NCBI GenBank assembly: GCA_034359265.1
Contig: CP136896.1
Span: 11,501,501 to 11,565,500, forward strand
From: Canna indica
Lineage: Eukaryota > Streptophyta > Magnoliopsida > Zingiberales > Cannaceae
DNA: 64,000 bases
Direction: 5' to 3'
Shown: in pieces, positions 1 through 10,315 of the stretch
How the letters are laid out: every line of letters starts with the position of its first letter
Numbering within the stretch: position 1 is the stretch's first letter
Position numbers and translations under genes: made by a program
The notes under the pieces: generated by a model
The model's input: the letters and a program-made list of their open reading frames with translations, nothing else
Databases searched by the model: none
What the model was told of the DNA's origin: nothing

Positions 1-1
1 T

Positions 2-1721
2 CAACTTCATCTTCTTCGACCGATATTAGATACTGATAATTGGTATGAGGTAACTCCATCACCAGAATTAAACTCAAAACCTCCACCAACATCTGAACCA
101 ATAATAGCCATTCATGAAATAGCCATACCACCACCATCTATGCCAGTCACTTCACAACCTTCTCTTCATAGAGGTTCATTAGCTTCAAGTCCTGATTCAC
201 TCTCGAGCAATGATCAGACTATGGAGATTCCTCAGTCACAACCTCAAGTTGAGCAGCAACATAGAATGAGAACAAGATCACAGAACAATATATTCAAGCC
301 TCGCAAGCCACTAGACTATGATGCATTAGCTGTTTCAGTGGATACCCTAGTAACGATAAAGCAGGCATTGAAGTGTGATCAGTGGAGACAAGCCATGGTA
401 AATGAATTTGAAGCCTTGATCAAAAATAACACCTGGACTCTGGTTCCACCTCATCCCTCTCAAAATATCATTGGATGTAAGTGGGTCTTTAGAGTTAAAC
501 AACAACCGGATGGAAAAGTTGAAAGATATAAGGGCAGGCTGGTTGCAAAGGGTTTTAATCAACGCCCAGGTATCAATTTCAGTCTCACTTTCAGTCCTGT
601 AGTCAAACCTACAATTGTCAGAATATTACTCACTATTGCAACAGCAAACAGATGGTCCCTTTTTCAAATTAATGTGAACAATGCGTTCCTACATGGCAGC
701 TTGGAAGACAACATCTACATGGCCCAGCCTCCCAGGTTCCTCAGTAAACAACATCCTTCATATGTTTGCAAATTAAATAAAGCCATCTATGGCTTGAAGC
801 AAGCCCCCCGAGCTTAGTTTAATGAGTTCAAAAACTTCATTTGTTCCATTGGGTTCAAGGAATCAAAGTCAGATAGTTCTCTGTTCATGCTAAACACTTC
901 AAATTACAATTTTTTTTTATTACTATATGTCGATGACATAATTCTGACAGGGAGTTCTGAGGCAAAACTTCATGAGGTTTATCTAGCCTTGTCGAACAAG
1001 TTCGCTCTCAAAAGCCTGCAGTCACTGTCTTATTTCCTAGGAGTAGAAGTTATCCGAACTCCAACAGGTTTGTTCCTATCACAAAAGAAATATATATCAG
1101 ATCTCTTACACAAGTTTAAAATGTCAGAAGCAAAGGGAGTCAAAACTCCTATGGCCTCCAAGGTTACGCTGCAACTGCAAGATGCTTCTGAACCTACAGA
1201 TCATCTTTCATACAGAAGTGTTGTGGGAGCACTTCAATACTTGAATCTTACCAGACCTGATATATGTTTCATGGTCAATCGCCTTTCCCAGTTCATGCAT
1301 TGTCCACGAGCATCCCACTGGCAGGCCTGCAAGCGAGTGCTATGGTATCTTAAAGGTACACAAAATTTTGGTCTTCACATAGCGCCTACATCTCCCTTGT
1401 CACTGAAGGTGTTCTCTGACTCCGACCGGGGGGGGGGGAATGTTGATGACCGCTGCTCCACAGGCGCTTACATCTCCTTTCTTGGTAGCACTCCTGTCAG
1501 CTGGTCTTCTAAGAAACAGCGGACAGTTGCCAGATCATCAACAGAGGCAGAGTATCGGGCGTTAGCTAATGCCACAGCAAAAGCTAACTGGATCAACAAT
1601 TTACTACAGGAAATTTCCTTTTCTATTTCTTTAACTCCCAGTGTTCTTTGTGACAATCAGGGGGCAACGTTTCTGTCAAATAACCATGCTTTCAACAGTC
1701 GCATCAAACACTTACACATTG
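2..1721 (+). pseudogene. Ty1/copia pol fragment: reverse transcriptase and RNase H
   Basis: One frame is open from the window edge to about 1771 apart from a single in-frame TAG at 815-817, where copia RTs normally have Trp after KQAPRA. Visible are the RT start (CKWVFRVKQQPDGKVERYKG), the NAFLHG and YGLKQAPRA motifs, the catalytic YVDDIILTGS near 926-955, the TRPDI motif, and RNase H with SSTEAEYRAL. A run of about ten G near 1429-1438 has altered the usual DSDWAGN segment. Integrase and gag lie outside the window. The reading stops matching copia at 1721, where a foreign GC-rich segment begins; copia sequence resumes at 3080 with a second copy of the last 280 bases. A recently inactivated element. 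Confidence 0.93.
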
Positions 1722-3079
1722 GGCCCGTTTGGTTCGCAAACTGTTCGTCACAGGACACCAGACAGGGATAAGGACAGGACATCAGGTGTCCTGGAACAGT
1801 AGCTATACCGTGTTTGTTTCGTCAAGAACAGGACACGATATTCCGTCCTGTCCTGCATTTGTTTCGCTATAACAAAGTACTGTACATGATAAAATGACTA
1901 AAATACCCTTGTAAATTAGTCTTAAAACTAATTAATACTTAAAAAAATCTTAATATATAGTATCAAATATTTTTCAACTAATATATAGTTTAACTAATAA
2001 GTTTTCAACTAACCTAAAAGTATAATAATATGATAATACCGAAAAATATAAAAATCATACCAAACGATCTCCAATCTGAAATCTGACACCACCATCGCGT
2101 TCAGCACGTAAAAATTTACAACTTTGGTATTCACCTCGACTCGATCCGACGATTCTACGATCAACTACAAAAATACCCCAATAATTCATAAATCAATCCA
2201 ATTTCATATGATACAACTCTATTCTCTAAACACTATTCATATCCCACCCACTCGTCTCCCTCTCCCCTCACCCCTCGCGCTGCCCCTTGCCCTTGCGCCC
2301 GACGCCACCTCCCTCCGCTCGAACCCACGCCGGCCGGCCCTCTCGGCCGCCGACGATCACCCCGGCGGTGACGTCGCCTCTCCTGCAACTCCCGACGCCG
2401 GCGGGACACCCTCTCTCTCTCTTTCTCTCTCTCTCCTCCCGATCTCCCTCTTCACCCCTCACCCCTCACCCCACCTACAGCTCGCCGCCCCTTCCTCTTC
2501 CGGCCAGCAGCGTTCGGCTGCCCGGTGCCGCCATGGCTGCGCGTGGCAGCCCTTCGGCTGGCTGACCATGACGTGGCAGTCCGCAGCCACTACACGCGGC
2601 CGCTGCGTGTGACATCCGGCACCGGCACCGGCACCGGAGGAGGAGAGGGTGGTGCGGGAGGCATGGTTGACGGTGACGCTAGAGACGGAGGTCGCGCCGG
2701 CGGGGAAGGAAGTAGGCTCGGCGGCGGACCCTCACTCGTCTCCCTCTCCACCCGACACCCGCCCGAGCCCCGTCTTCGGTCAGGGGCTGTTCTCGCTGGC
2801 GCCGCTGCATCAGGGCATCGACGGCGAGTGGGGCGCCGACGAGGAGAACGTCGCTGCCGTGCCGGCGTGGGCGGCATGTTTCCTGGAGCTTGCGACAGCC
2901 GGGTGAGAGGCGAGAGCAGCGGGCGAGGGCATTGAGGTCTTTTTGCATCAATGTCCTTCGCCCTGTTTTGATGTACCGAGAATTTTCTCGGTACACCAAA
3001 AGGGTCCAAAATCCTGTCTCGGACAGGAATTAAAATCCAGTCCCTCCCACTTTTTGCTGTCTCGGGCGGCATGTTTCCC
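1722..3079. mobile_element. 1.36-kb insertion inside the copia RNase H region, unclassified
   Basis: This block is absent from normal copia elements and is bounded by two 280-bp copies of the RNase H segment (1442-1721 and 3080-3359). It starts GGCCCGTTTGGTTCGC, a start typical of plant hAT or Harbinger-like non-autonomous elements, is AT-rich from 1860 to 2100, and strongly GC-rich from 2240 to 2930. Reading frames in the GC-rich part are open on both strands and low in complexity, so no protein is called. GGCGGCATGTTTCC occurs twice near its right end (about 2870 and 3065). No convincing terminal inverted repeat was found. Confidence 0.5.
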
Positions 3080-3541
3080 GTTGATGACCGCTGCTCCACG
3101 GGCGCTTACATCTCCTTTCTTGGTAGCACTCCTGTCAGCTGGTCTTCTAAGAAATAGCGGACAGTTGTCAGATCATCAACAGAGGCAGAGTATCGGGCAT
3201 TAGCTAATGCCACAGCAGAAGCTAACTGGATCAACAATTTACTACAGGAAATTTCCTTTTTTGTTTCTTTAACTCCTAGTGTTCTTTGTGACAATCAGGG
3301 GGCAACGTTTCTGTCAAATAACCCTGCTTTCAACAGTCGCATCAAACACTTACACATTGATTACCATTTTGTTAGAGAACAAGTCAGGGACAAAATGCTA
3401 ACGATTAGCTATATTCCCTCTGAGCATCAACTCACAGACTCCCTCACCAAAGCAACATCAACGAAGCAGTTTCTTGATCACAGATCCAAGATAGGTATCT
3501 CAGATATTAATACCTACCTTGAGGGGGCATATAAAGGATAA
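3080..3541 (+). pseudogene. Ty1/copia pol 3' end: RNase H C-terminus
   Basis: Encodes the C-terminal part of copia RNase H. It repeats the segment at 1442-1721 (about ten differences in 280 bases), then continues with the part missing from the first copy: HIDYHFVREQV, the IPSEHQLTDSLTKA motif and a stop at 3539-3541. A CAG-to-TAG change makes an in-frame stop after VSWSSKK. The purine-rich tract TTGAGGGGGCAT lies at the end of the frame, as expected for the polypurine tract before the 3' LTR. Confidence 0.9.
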
Positions 3542-3547
3542 GTATAA

Positions 3548-3807
3548 TGTTAAGGATTAATTAATCTCAGCTGTGCACAGTACCATGCACGATGAGTTTT
3601 CAAATTGCTTTCTAAGATTCAACCACGTGTCTAGTTTCTATTCAACGGGTGTAATCATCCGATCGCATGTATAAATACCTACCACTGTTATGAATAAATC
3701 ATCCTTTGTTTTCTTCGCCATACACTTCGTCTTCCTCATTTCTCTATTCTCTGTTCACTTCATTAGAGAGGTCTTGATCATGACTCCGCAGGATCACGAC
3801 ATCCACA
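3548..3807 (+). mobile_element. Probable 3' LTR of the copia element
   Basis: It follows the polypurine tract directly and starts TGTTAAGGATT. It contains a TATA-like TATAAATAC at about 3670 and an AATAAATC signal at about 3693, as expected for a short copia LTR. The right boundary (CCACA near 3807) is a guess, because no 5' LTR or target-site duplication is visible for comparison. Confidence 0.55.
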
Positions 3808-3899
3808 AAATTAAGTTGACAACGGTAGGTTCAAACCAATGAATCATCCTTCATTGTTCCACATCCTAGTATTTTCAATTGTGATATCCGACTGTTTGG

Positions 3900-4290
3900 C
3901 CACTTGGAAGGGTTAAGAATATCTACCAGCTAGACATTGTCCATTATTCCTTGTAGCCTTCCACAACTTGATATCATCTTCATTACCAACTTTCTAAGTG
4001 ATGCCTACTTTGACAATGTGTTGAAGACGGGAAATGTTCTTCTAGATAAGTCAGAAAGCATGTAAGTCTTCCTACCATAGAGCAACTTCCTCTGCCAACC
4101 ATTCAGTCTATTGTCAATTCTACTTGTGAGTGGCAGCCCCGTATATGTGTGTGGAAAGCTACCACCCTTGCACCTGAACACACTGGCTAAGTCTTCTGAC
4201 ACCCTATCATCACCCATAAGATGAGCGAAGCAAGTCTTCTCCGGATTAACCATAAGACCAGAAGTCATCTCAATATTATGTTAACTGTTT
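3900..4290 (-). pseudogene. LINE reverse transcriptase fragment
   Basis: The minus-strand reading 4268-4005 contains GLMVNPEKT, a GGSFPHTYTGLPL block, then LNGWQRKLLYGRKTYMLSDL. These match the post-catalytic part of plant L1-type RT, where a YLGLPL block is followed by a GW-KLLS-GGR segment. No poly(A) tail or target-site duplication is seen. The piece ends before the hAT element at 4382. Confidence 0.8.
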
Positions 4291-4381
4291 GGCAAAATGG
4301 TTATATCGATACTTTTCGAGATATAAAAAAAAATCATTTGTACAGTTAAACCACATAATTTAGTCTTTGGTTGTACTAAAG

Positions 4382-5082
4382 TTGGGGTGAGCATGGACCG
4401 ATTAACCGGTCCATTAACAAATTTTTAATCTGATCCATTAACATCGGTTTTTCAAAATCATTAATCATAAATCGGTCCATTAACTTCGGTTAACTGATAC
4501 TTCGATTTTGATTTTTGCGGTTCGATTAACCAATAATATATTTTTGGTTAACCAATAAATTTTTTTAACATATAAAAATAATAATATTATACAAATTGCA
4601 AAGTTCATTTAAGTACTTCAAAATAAAAAATACAAATCAAACATAATACTTATAAAGAAAATTTTAAAAGAAGGATAACATCCAAACAATTCTTGAATTG
4701 GATATGTTCAATATGAAACTCAAATATTTGTTTAGTAAAAATATGTATTATAATATTTTATAGACTTGTGTATCATAATATTTATTCATATTTAAAATAT
4801 ATATATGATTGGTCAAATTTTGAAGAATGAAATATAATTCAATGTATTAATTTATATAAGTTTCAGAGTATATATATTTTAGAAAATATATATACTCTAA
4901 AACTTATATAAAGTATTGTTTTGGTCACCGTTAAATCCGAAACCGAAACCAAAATCGAAAACCAAAAATTTAGAAAATAAAATCCGAAACCAAAACCATT
5001 GGACCAGTTAATCGAAAAATTCGATTCGGTTTTGAACTGGTTTCCGGTTAACCAAATTTTCGATTTGTTTTGCTTACCTCTA
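4382..5082. mobile_element. Non-autonomous hAT element (GGTTAACC-rich family)
   Basis: Termini are TTGGGGTGAGCA and TGCTTACCTCTA, decayed versions of the TAGGGGTGAGCA inverted repeat seen on other copies here. They are flanked by TACTAAAG (4374-4381) and CACTAAAG (5083-5090), an 8-bp target duplication with one mismatch, as expected for hAT. Subterminal parts are full of AACCGGTTAACC and its variants on both strands; the middle is AT-rich and holds no transposase. Confidence 0.8.
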
Positions 5083-5099
5083 CACTAAAGTGAGAATTG

Positions 5100-5476
5100 T
5101 GACTATGGCAAATGTGTTTTGGTTGCAAACCTAGAAAACTTCCAATCCACTACCTTGGGCTACCACTAAATTTTTTTAGCAATCTTGGTAAAGAGGATTG
5201 GTCTCAATCATCACTAATATTGAAAAATGACTTAGTAGTTGGCAGTCAAGGGTTGGTCGACTCCCTCACATCATGTACCTCTTATATTCTCTCACTTCAC
5301 AAAGTTCTAGCCGGAGTGATCGAATAAATTGATAGGAGCATTACAATTTCTTTTGGGCAAGGTTGATAGTAATTAATCATGTTGGATTGAAACTTTTAAC
5401 TTGCTATAGGGCTTCGAGTAGATTGGGTATGCTAGATTCAAATGTTCACGATGGTGCCTCTCTTAGTAGTTTTTTT
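5100..5476 (+). pseudogene. LINE reverse transcriptase fragment, plus strand
   Basis: Reads FGCKPRKLPIHYLGLPLNF then KEDWSQ (5112-5210), the LINE RT YLGLPL block. After frame changes it continues to a SRLGMLDSNVHDGAS tract near 5410-5460, resembling the GGLGVLDL region of plant L1 elements. Frameshifts and stops show it is dead. It abuts a LINE 3' end on the other strand. Confidence 0.7.
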
Positions 5477-6430
5477 ATATAAAGAGAATTCTTATATTTA
5501 TCAAAAGGTTTGAGAAATAAAAGAGTGAAGAGGGAGTAAGGTGCATAGTAGGGGGAAAAAACCCTACAATCAAAGGCAACACTTAAACAGCAACATCTAA
5601 AAAGATCCAGCAACGTTAAGGAGCCCTTGTTAGTTTAAACATATTTGCACCTTCAAAACCAAGCTCCCACGGGGAATTGGATTTGTTGTTGAAGCACATG
5701 TCGTTTCGCTCTTGCCAATTCATCCAGTTCTAGATCATAATTGCTCTGTACCTTATTTTTGAGAAAGACGGTCCTCCTCGAGCATCACAACTCCATGGTC
5801 GGAAGGATAGGGGGAAATAGGAGGTTACTAATATGCAGCATAAACCTCCAACCCCTCTTCGTAAAGGAGCAAACGACAAACAAGTGGTCTTGTGTTTCAT
5901 TCTCCATGTTGCACAATGTACAAGTAGGAACGATCTAAAGGCCACGAGCTATCAATCTATCTTTGGTGAGCAATCTTTTCCGATTAAGCAGCCAATTTAG
6001 AATCGAAATAGACTCGGGGCAATTATGGCTCCATAAGGTGGCTGAGGGATATCGTATTCCCTAATAGGTTAGGATGTTATAGCACATACTAGTTGTAAAC
6101 TGCTCATGCTCAGTCCACTTCTAGGAATTTGTATCCTCCCCTCCACTGAAGACTATAGGGTTGATGGCGTGAGCAAGGAATGCAATTCTGTAGCGGGAAA
6201 CTAGATCAGTAAAGACATTATTCCACCCACAAATTTCTCCTACCTCTGAATATTCTTTACAATCAGCAATAGAAGTACCAGGATCAACTGCAGCTGCGAA
6301 CAAGTCGAAAAAGATGTCTTTGAGTCGATTTCCTTATATCCAGGGTCCAGCCAAAAACGTGTAGTGCTGCCATCTCTGACCCGAAGAAATCTACTAACTT
6401 CACGATGACATGAAGATAATTTTGGCCTAT
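5477..6430 (-). pseudogene. LINE 3' part with zf-RVT domain, minus strand
   Basis: On the minus strand a WLDPGY tract (about 6350) resembles the DG-TTRFWKD segment of plant LINEs. It is followed after stops by NWLLNRKRLLTKDRL, then CTLCNMENETQDHLF (about 5920-5860), a zf-RVT Cys-x2-Cys domain. The tail decays towards 5477, ending in an A-rich stretch. Several frames are needed and multiple stops are present. Its orientation is opposite to the fragment at 5100-5476. Confidence 0.75.
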
Positions 6431-7045
6431 AGGGGAGGAATAGATTGGCTATCTAGCTCGGGGTAGAGTGTTAGGATAAGATGGACATGATCTTGGGGTA
6501 GATTACTAGTAATATTACATTGTAGTATTTGATATGCGTAGGTAATCATACGGGTTATCCATATTGCCTTGTTTAGTACAATAATAAGATTATCAAGAAA
6601 ATATTTTTTTTACTAAAATACCCTCCAAATAAAATTGAGTAACTGTAACCCTATAGTATTTGATACCCACGATATCAACGACAACTGGCGACATCCCGTG
6701 GCCAACGACTAATGAGACCTTATCGTCGGCGATCGATGACACCTTGTCGCCAGCAACTGATGACACCCCATCGCTAACGACACCCAATCTGATTTCTCAA
6801 CCAATATACTTATGAATATAAAAAATTAAAAAATATAGAAAAAAGAAAGAAAGAAGAGATAAGATTGTGACAGAAATGAAAAGAAAGAAGAGGGGAGATG
6901 AGATGATGGATATTTTTGTTGGCGGGGTATTTTTGTTATAAAAAAAAAAGATTCCCACTTTGGTGGTAATCTACTTAGACACCTTTCATGGGGGCTATTT
7001 ACATTGCTAGTTTGGTGGTAATCTAGATTACCAATGTAACCAAAT
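6431..7045. mobile_element. AT-rich non-autonomous DNA element remnant
   Basis: No gene is seen. The right end carries repeated GGTAATCTA / TAGATTACC blocks and the string CCAATGTAACCAAA. The left part has GGTAGATTACTAGTAAT and a GTATTTGATA stretch resembling a mirrored end. A similar end (TACCAAACGTAACC) recurs near 10810-10830. The solo LTR at 7046 is inserted into its right end, which seems to resume at 8332. The superfamily cannot be assigned. Confidence 0.4.
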
Positions 7046-8331
7046 TGTTGGCCTAAGATTTTTTACCTTGATCTTAATCTCGGTTTTGATGATAACAAAT
7101 ATGGAATTAATGTTTCATTGAAATATTTTCAGGTTCCATATCGCTTAGCACTTGATGTCCTCGATCGAAAATATCGAAGAAATCAAAAAATTGGAAGGAC
7201 ATTGATCGACGCGTTCGAGTTCGTCGTGGAAATCTCTCGAAGTTCGACGTGTGCACCAAAGACGTCTTGGACGAGTCTAAAGAACACATGAAAAGCTCTC
7301 CAAGTTGACGCACGTTGAAGGCCGGAACTCGGAAACGAAGCGCGCAAGAAGAAGGCTGAAAAAAATCAAGCTCAGCCTAGGTTCGATGGACCGGTCGGTC
7401 GACCGAATGTGATCAAAAATTGGCAGTAGCCAATTCGATCGACCGAAGGTTGCCAGGAAGCAGCAGAAAGCCTTCGGTCGGTCGACCGACGATTGACCGA
7501 CAAGCGACTGAGCGTCGCCAATGGGCAAAAATTAGCCCGTTGATGAGCCACTTCGTTTAGGGATTATAAATACCCACCCCAAACTCTCTTCCAAGTCTTC
7601 AATGATGCTTCTAAGCCTCAAAGAGCCACTCCTTGCATCTCTACAAGAATTGTTGAGCCATCTTTGCAAAGAACCCTAGCTTTTAGCCTAGAAATCTTGA
7701 GATTGACTTTGTGCTTGCCTTGATTCATCTTCAAGTCATCAAGAGGATCTAGGATATCTTGTTTGAGTGCTAAGTACGTTTATATTGTTTATTATTTGCT
7801 CTCATTATTGTTGTATTTTGGTATTTATTTTATTGTATTTGAATTTGTGTAAACCTAGAGTGCTAGGTTGATTGAGTTGGTGGTTGCCTTGGTGTTGAGG
7901 CTTAAACCCACAATTGTAAACTTAGTTTACTAGGATTAGTTAAGTTATCCATTAGGTTGAGGTGGAAGAGTGCTTTCGGTAAGAAGGCGGAGACTTTTGG
8001 GTGTGGAAGTGCCTTAGGTTGAGAGCGAGACTCTTCGGGTCAAAAATCCTCGTTGTAAGGGAAACAAGATTAATCTAGTAAAGTTTAGTTTGAAAATCCT
8101 AAGCGGGGTGCTTAGGTAGTGGAGTAGGTATTGAGGCCGAACCACTATAAATCTCATTGTGTTAGCATTGCTATCTTTGTTTGTGTTTAACCATTTTATT
8201 ATTGCTTCCGCATTTAGTCGATAAATTATAATTTGCCTAAGTAGTTCAAGAAACGATTAAAACGGAATTTAGACAAATTGATTAAATAACACACTATTCA
8301 CCCCCTCTCTAGTGTGGCCATTTCACCTACA
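7046..8331 (+). mobile_element. Solo copia LTR (family with TCGGTCGACCGA clusters)
   Basis: Starts TGTTGGCCTAAG and ends CACCTACA; flanks are CAAAT (7041-7045) and CAAAC (8332-8336), a 5-bp target duplication with one mismatch. Three more copies occur here (20782, 26949 minus, 29725), all sharing the GGTTTTGATGATAACAAAT start and the ACACACTATTCACCCC end. The copy at 20782 is followed by a tRNA-Met primer site, proving that this is an LTR. The LTR holds a cluster of TCGGTCGACCGA-like palindromes at 7385-7505. No internal retrotransposon sequence is attached. Confidence 0.88.
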
Positions 8332-9090
8332 CAAACATGTTAATGTAGTGGGTCCATGTAATTTAAAGCAAGGTTCCTGGTAATTTGGATAGATTATTTT
8401 GTACCAAGAGTTTGATCCTCGGTTACCGTGCTTTATGCGTTTAATTCTACATCTATATATGCTTGCAAATGTGTCTTGTGCATACAATTTCGTGTCTAGG
8501 TAGACTATATTATAAAGCTATTTTTAAAAAAAAAAATGAGCGAGAACCGCCCCAAATTTGATCTAATTTTTTGCTTTAAATTTAATTTGGGAAATAATTG
8601 ATTAATCTAATTTAACCCAATGAAGCAATTATATAGTAATGACCTTTATCTTTCATAAATCTTTGGATCATTTTTATTTTCTTACCTAGATCAATTGAAT
8701 GGACTGGACTTGTCATACTCGAAATCAATGACATTAATGGCCAAATTGATTCAAAGATCGTTCAAGTTTAAAACACTAGCAAGTCGCAAATGGGTGTCAT
8801 GGTAACTTATGATTTCTAAAAGTTGGCATAACATTCTAATCTTCTCTTCCAAATTGAATTAGCGAAGGGATTTTTGGATCATGGCGTACTCGTTGAACGA
8901 TTTCAACACTTCTGCTTCTTCAAGATTTCTTTGTCATTTGGGACATTTCTTTGTTTGTGTGGAGTTCTTCTTTCAAGGCGCATTAATTGGTCAAAAGGTC
9001 TGAACTCGTACATTTCTCCAAATCGTTCTTCTTTTTGTTGTCACTCTATTCATATGCGAACGACTGCGTAAGCGTTCATCTGCTATTGGT
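8332..9090. other. Low-gene stretch with one short open frame
   Basis: Mostly AT-rich sequence. The first 90 bases appear to continue the element broken by the solo LTR. A short frame from an ATG at 8881 runs about 42 codons (starting MAYSLNDFNTSASSRFL) to a TGA near 9007. It resembles no protein I recognise and may be chance. Confidence 0.3.
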
Positions 9091-9522
9091 TTGGTGTTTC
9101 TTCTTTGGTTTATAATGTATTGCTCTTTGGCTTTTCGATTTTGTTCTTGTGAGACGGGGTTTTTCTGTAGTGATGAGATCTTTCATCCGTCAAAGATCAG
9201 TAGATCTATCTTATTGTGTAATATAACATTCTCAATTTATAGAACAGAAAAAATGTCATTATTTGTTTCGGTAGATCTATTAATTTGTATCTTTCGTCCA
9301 TGGCATTTGCATGACCCTACGGATGTACAACAATGGATTGGTAGAGAAAAAAAAAGCTTTTTAGTTGAGAACAGAAGAAAATTTTATGATGCAGAATTGC
9401 CACAAGTAAATTTTGCATATTATATGTCAAGAGCATTCATAAAATTGGGCACTTTATCATCTTCAGATTCTGTATATGCCATGAATCACTTTACTGTTTG
9501 GCACAACATTGATTTTTCCTAA
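9091..9522 (+). CDS. Unrecognised 143-codon open frame
   Basis: The frame begins with a non-ATG codon (TTG), so the true start is unclear; the first in-frame ATG is at 9115. The N-terminal half is hydrophobic and Cys/Phe-rich. The C-terminal half (about residues 68-130) looks more like real protein, with mixed charge and tracts such as WIGREKKSFLVENRRKFY and KLGTLSSSDSVYAMNHF. I do not recognise the family. It may be one exon or a relic of a captured gene, since no flanking exons or splice sites were clear. Neighbours are a solo LTR upstream and a GC-rich minisatellite downstream. Confidence 0.22.
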   Translation: MVFLLWFIMYCSLAFRFCSCETGFFCSDEIFHPSKISRSILLCNITFSIYRTEKMSLFVSVDLLICIFRPWHLHDPTDVQQWIGREKKSFLVENRRKFYDAELPQVNFAYYMSRAFIKLGTLSSSDSVYAMNHFTVWHNIDFS

Positions 9523-9779
9523 CATATACTTTTTATACATTATCATGTCTCTCGGTCTATGGGATAGTCTAGATTTCATTTTAGTTCAACCTTGATATAT
9601 AATGTAGTATGCTTTGAATTTATTATACGATACATACATACTTGATTACTGAAATTTCTAACGTACGTAATATTCATTCTTAGAAGTTGCTACTCTGCTA
9701 TAAGTTTCTTGTTAGGGGATTTACGTTATCCTTATTGCACATGACATTTATAATATATCATGTGTTGTTGCACTAGTGA

Positions 9780-10315
9780 ATACAAGGTTGGAAAAATGGT
9801 AGCCGAGCACAAATTTTTTTCGGCCTGGCTGGGCAAGAATTTTTTCGGGCTAGGCCGGGCACGAACTTTTTCGGGTAGGGTTGGCACGAACTTTTCGGGT
9901 CGGGTTGTGCACGAATTTTTTTGGGTCGGGTCGGACACGAATTTTTTCTAGTCGGCCCAAGCCTGATCGGGATAGGCTGGGCAATGCACGAATTTTTTCG
10001 AGCAAGGTTGGGCCGGACACGATTTTTTTTGGGCTGGGCACGAATTTTTTTCGGTTCGGGCCGGGGCTAAATTTTTTTCGGGTCGGCCCGAGCCGGGCCG
10101 GGACAGGCTTGGCAATGCACGAATTTTTTCGGGCCGGGCCGAGCACGAATTTTTTCGGGCCGGGCCGAGCACGAATTTTTCCAGGCCTGGTCGGGCAAGA
10201 ATTTTTCCAGGCTAGGCCGGGTACGAAATTTTTTGGGCTAGGCCGAGCGCAAAATTTTTCGGGCCGGGTTGGGCACGAATTTTTTTGGGTCGGGCCGGGG
10301 CATGAATTTTTTATT
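9780..10315. repeat. GC-rich degenerate minisatellite (GGGCCGGGC-ACGAATTTTTTC)
   Basis: About twenty imperfect units of roughly 25-30 bases, each combining a GGGC(C/T)GGGC-type G/C block with CACGAA and a T-run (ATTTTTTTCGGG). The composition is far more GC-rich than the flanks. Because the unit lacks stops in several frames it produces long open frames on both strands; these are repeat artefacts. The repeats are continuous without unique spacers, so it is not a CRISPR array. Confidence 0.85.

Noticed and set aside
2124..2935. Several overlapping open frames of 85-169 codons in the GC-rich insert
   Set aside because: They are open on both strands at once, low in complexity (Pro/Ser/Arg), and explained by high GC content. 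No domain is recognisable.
1722..3079. Helitron as the source of the copia insert
   Set aside because: No TC start, CTRR end with a hairpin, or A-T insertion site could be read at the junctions.
9780..10315. Possible CRISPR array
   Set aside because: Units are continuous and degenerate with no unique spacers, and the context is a plant nuclear genome.
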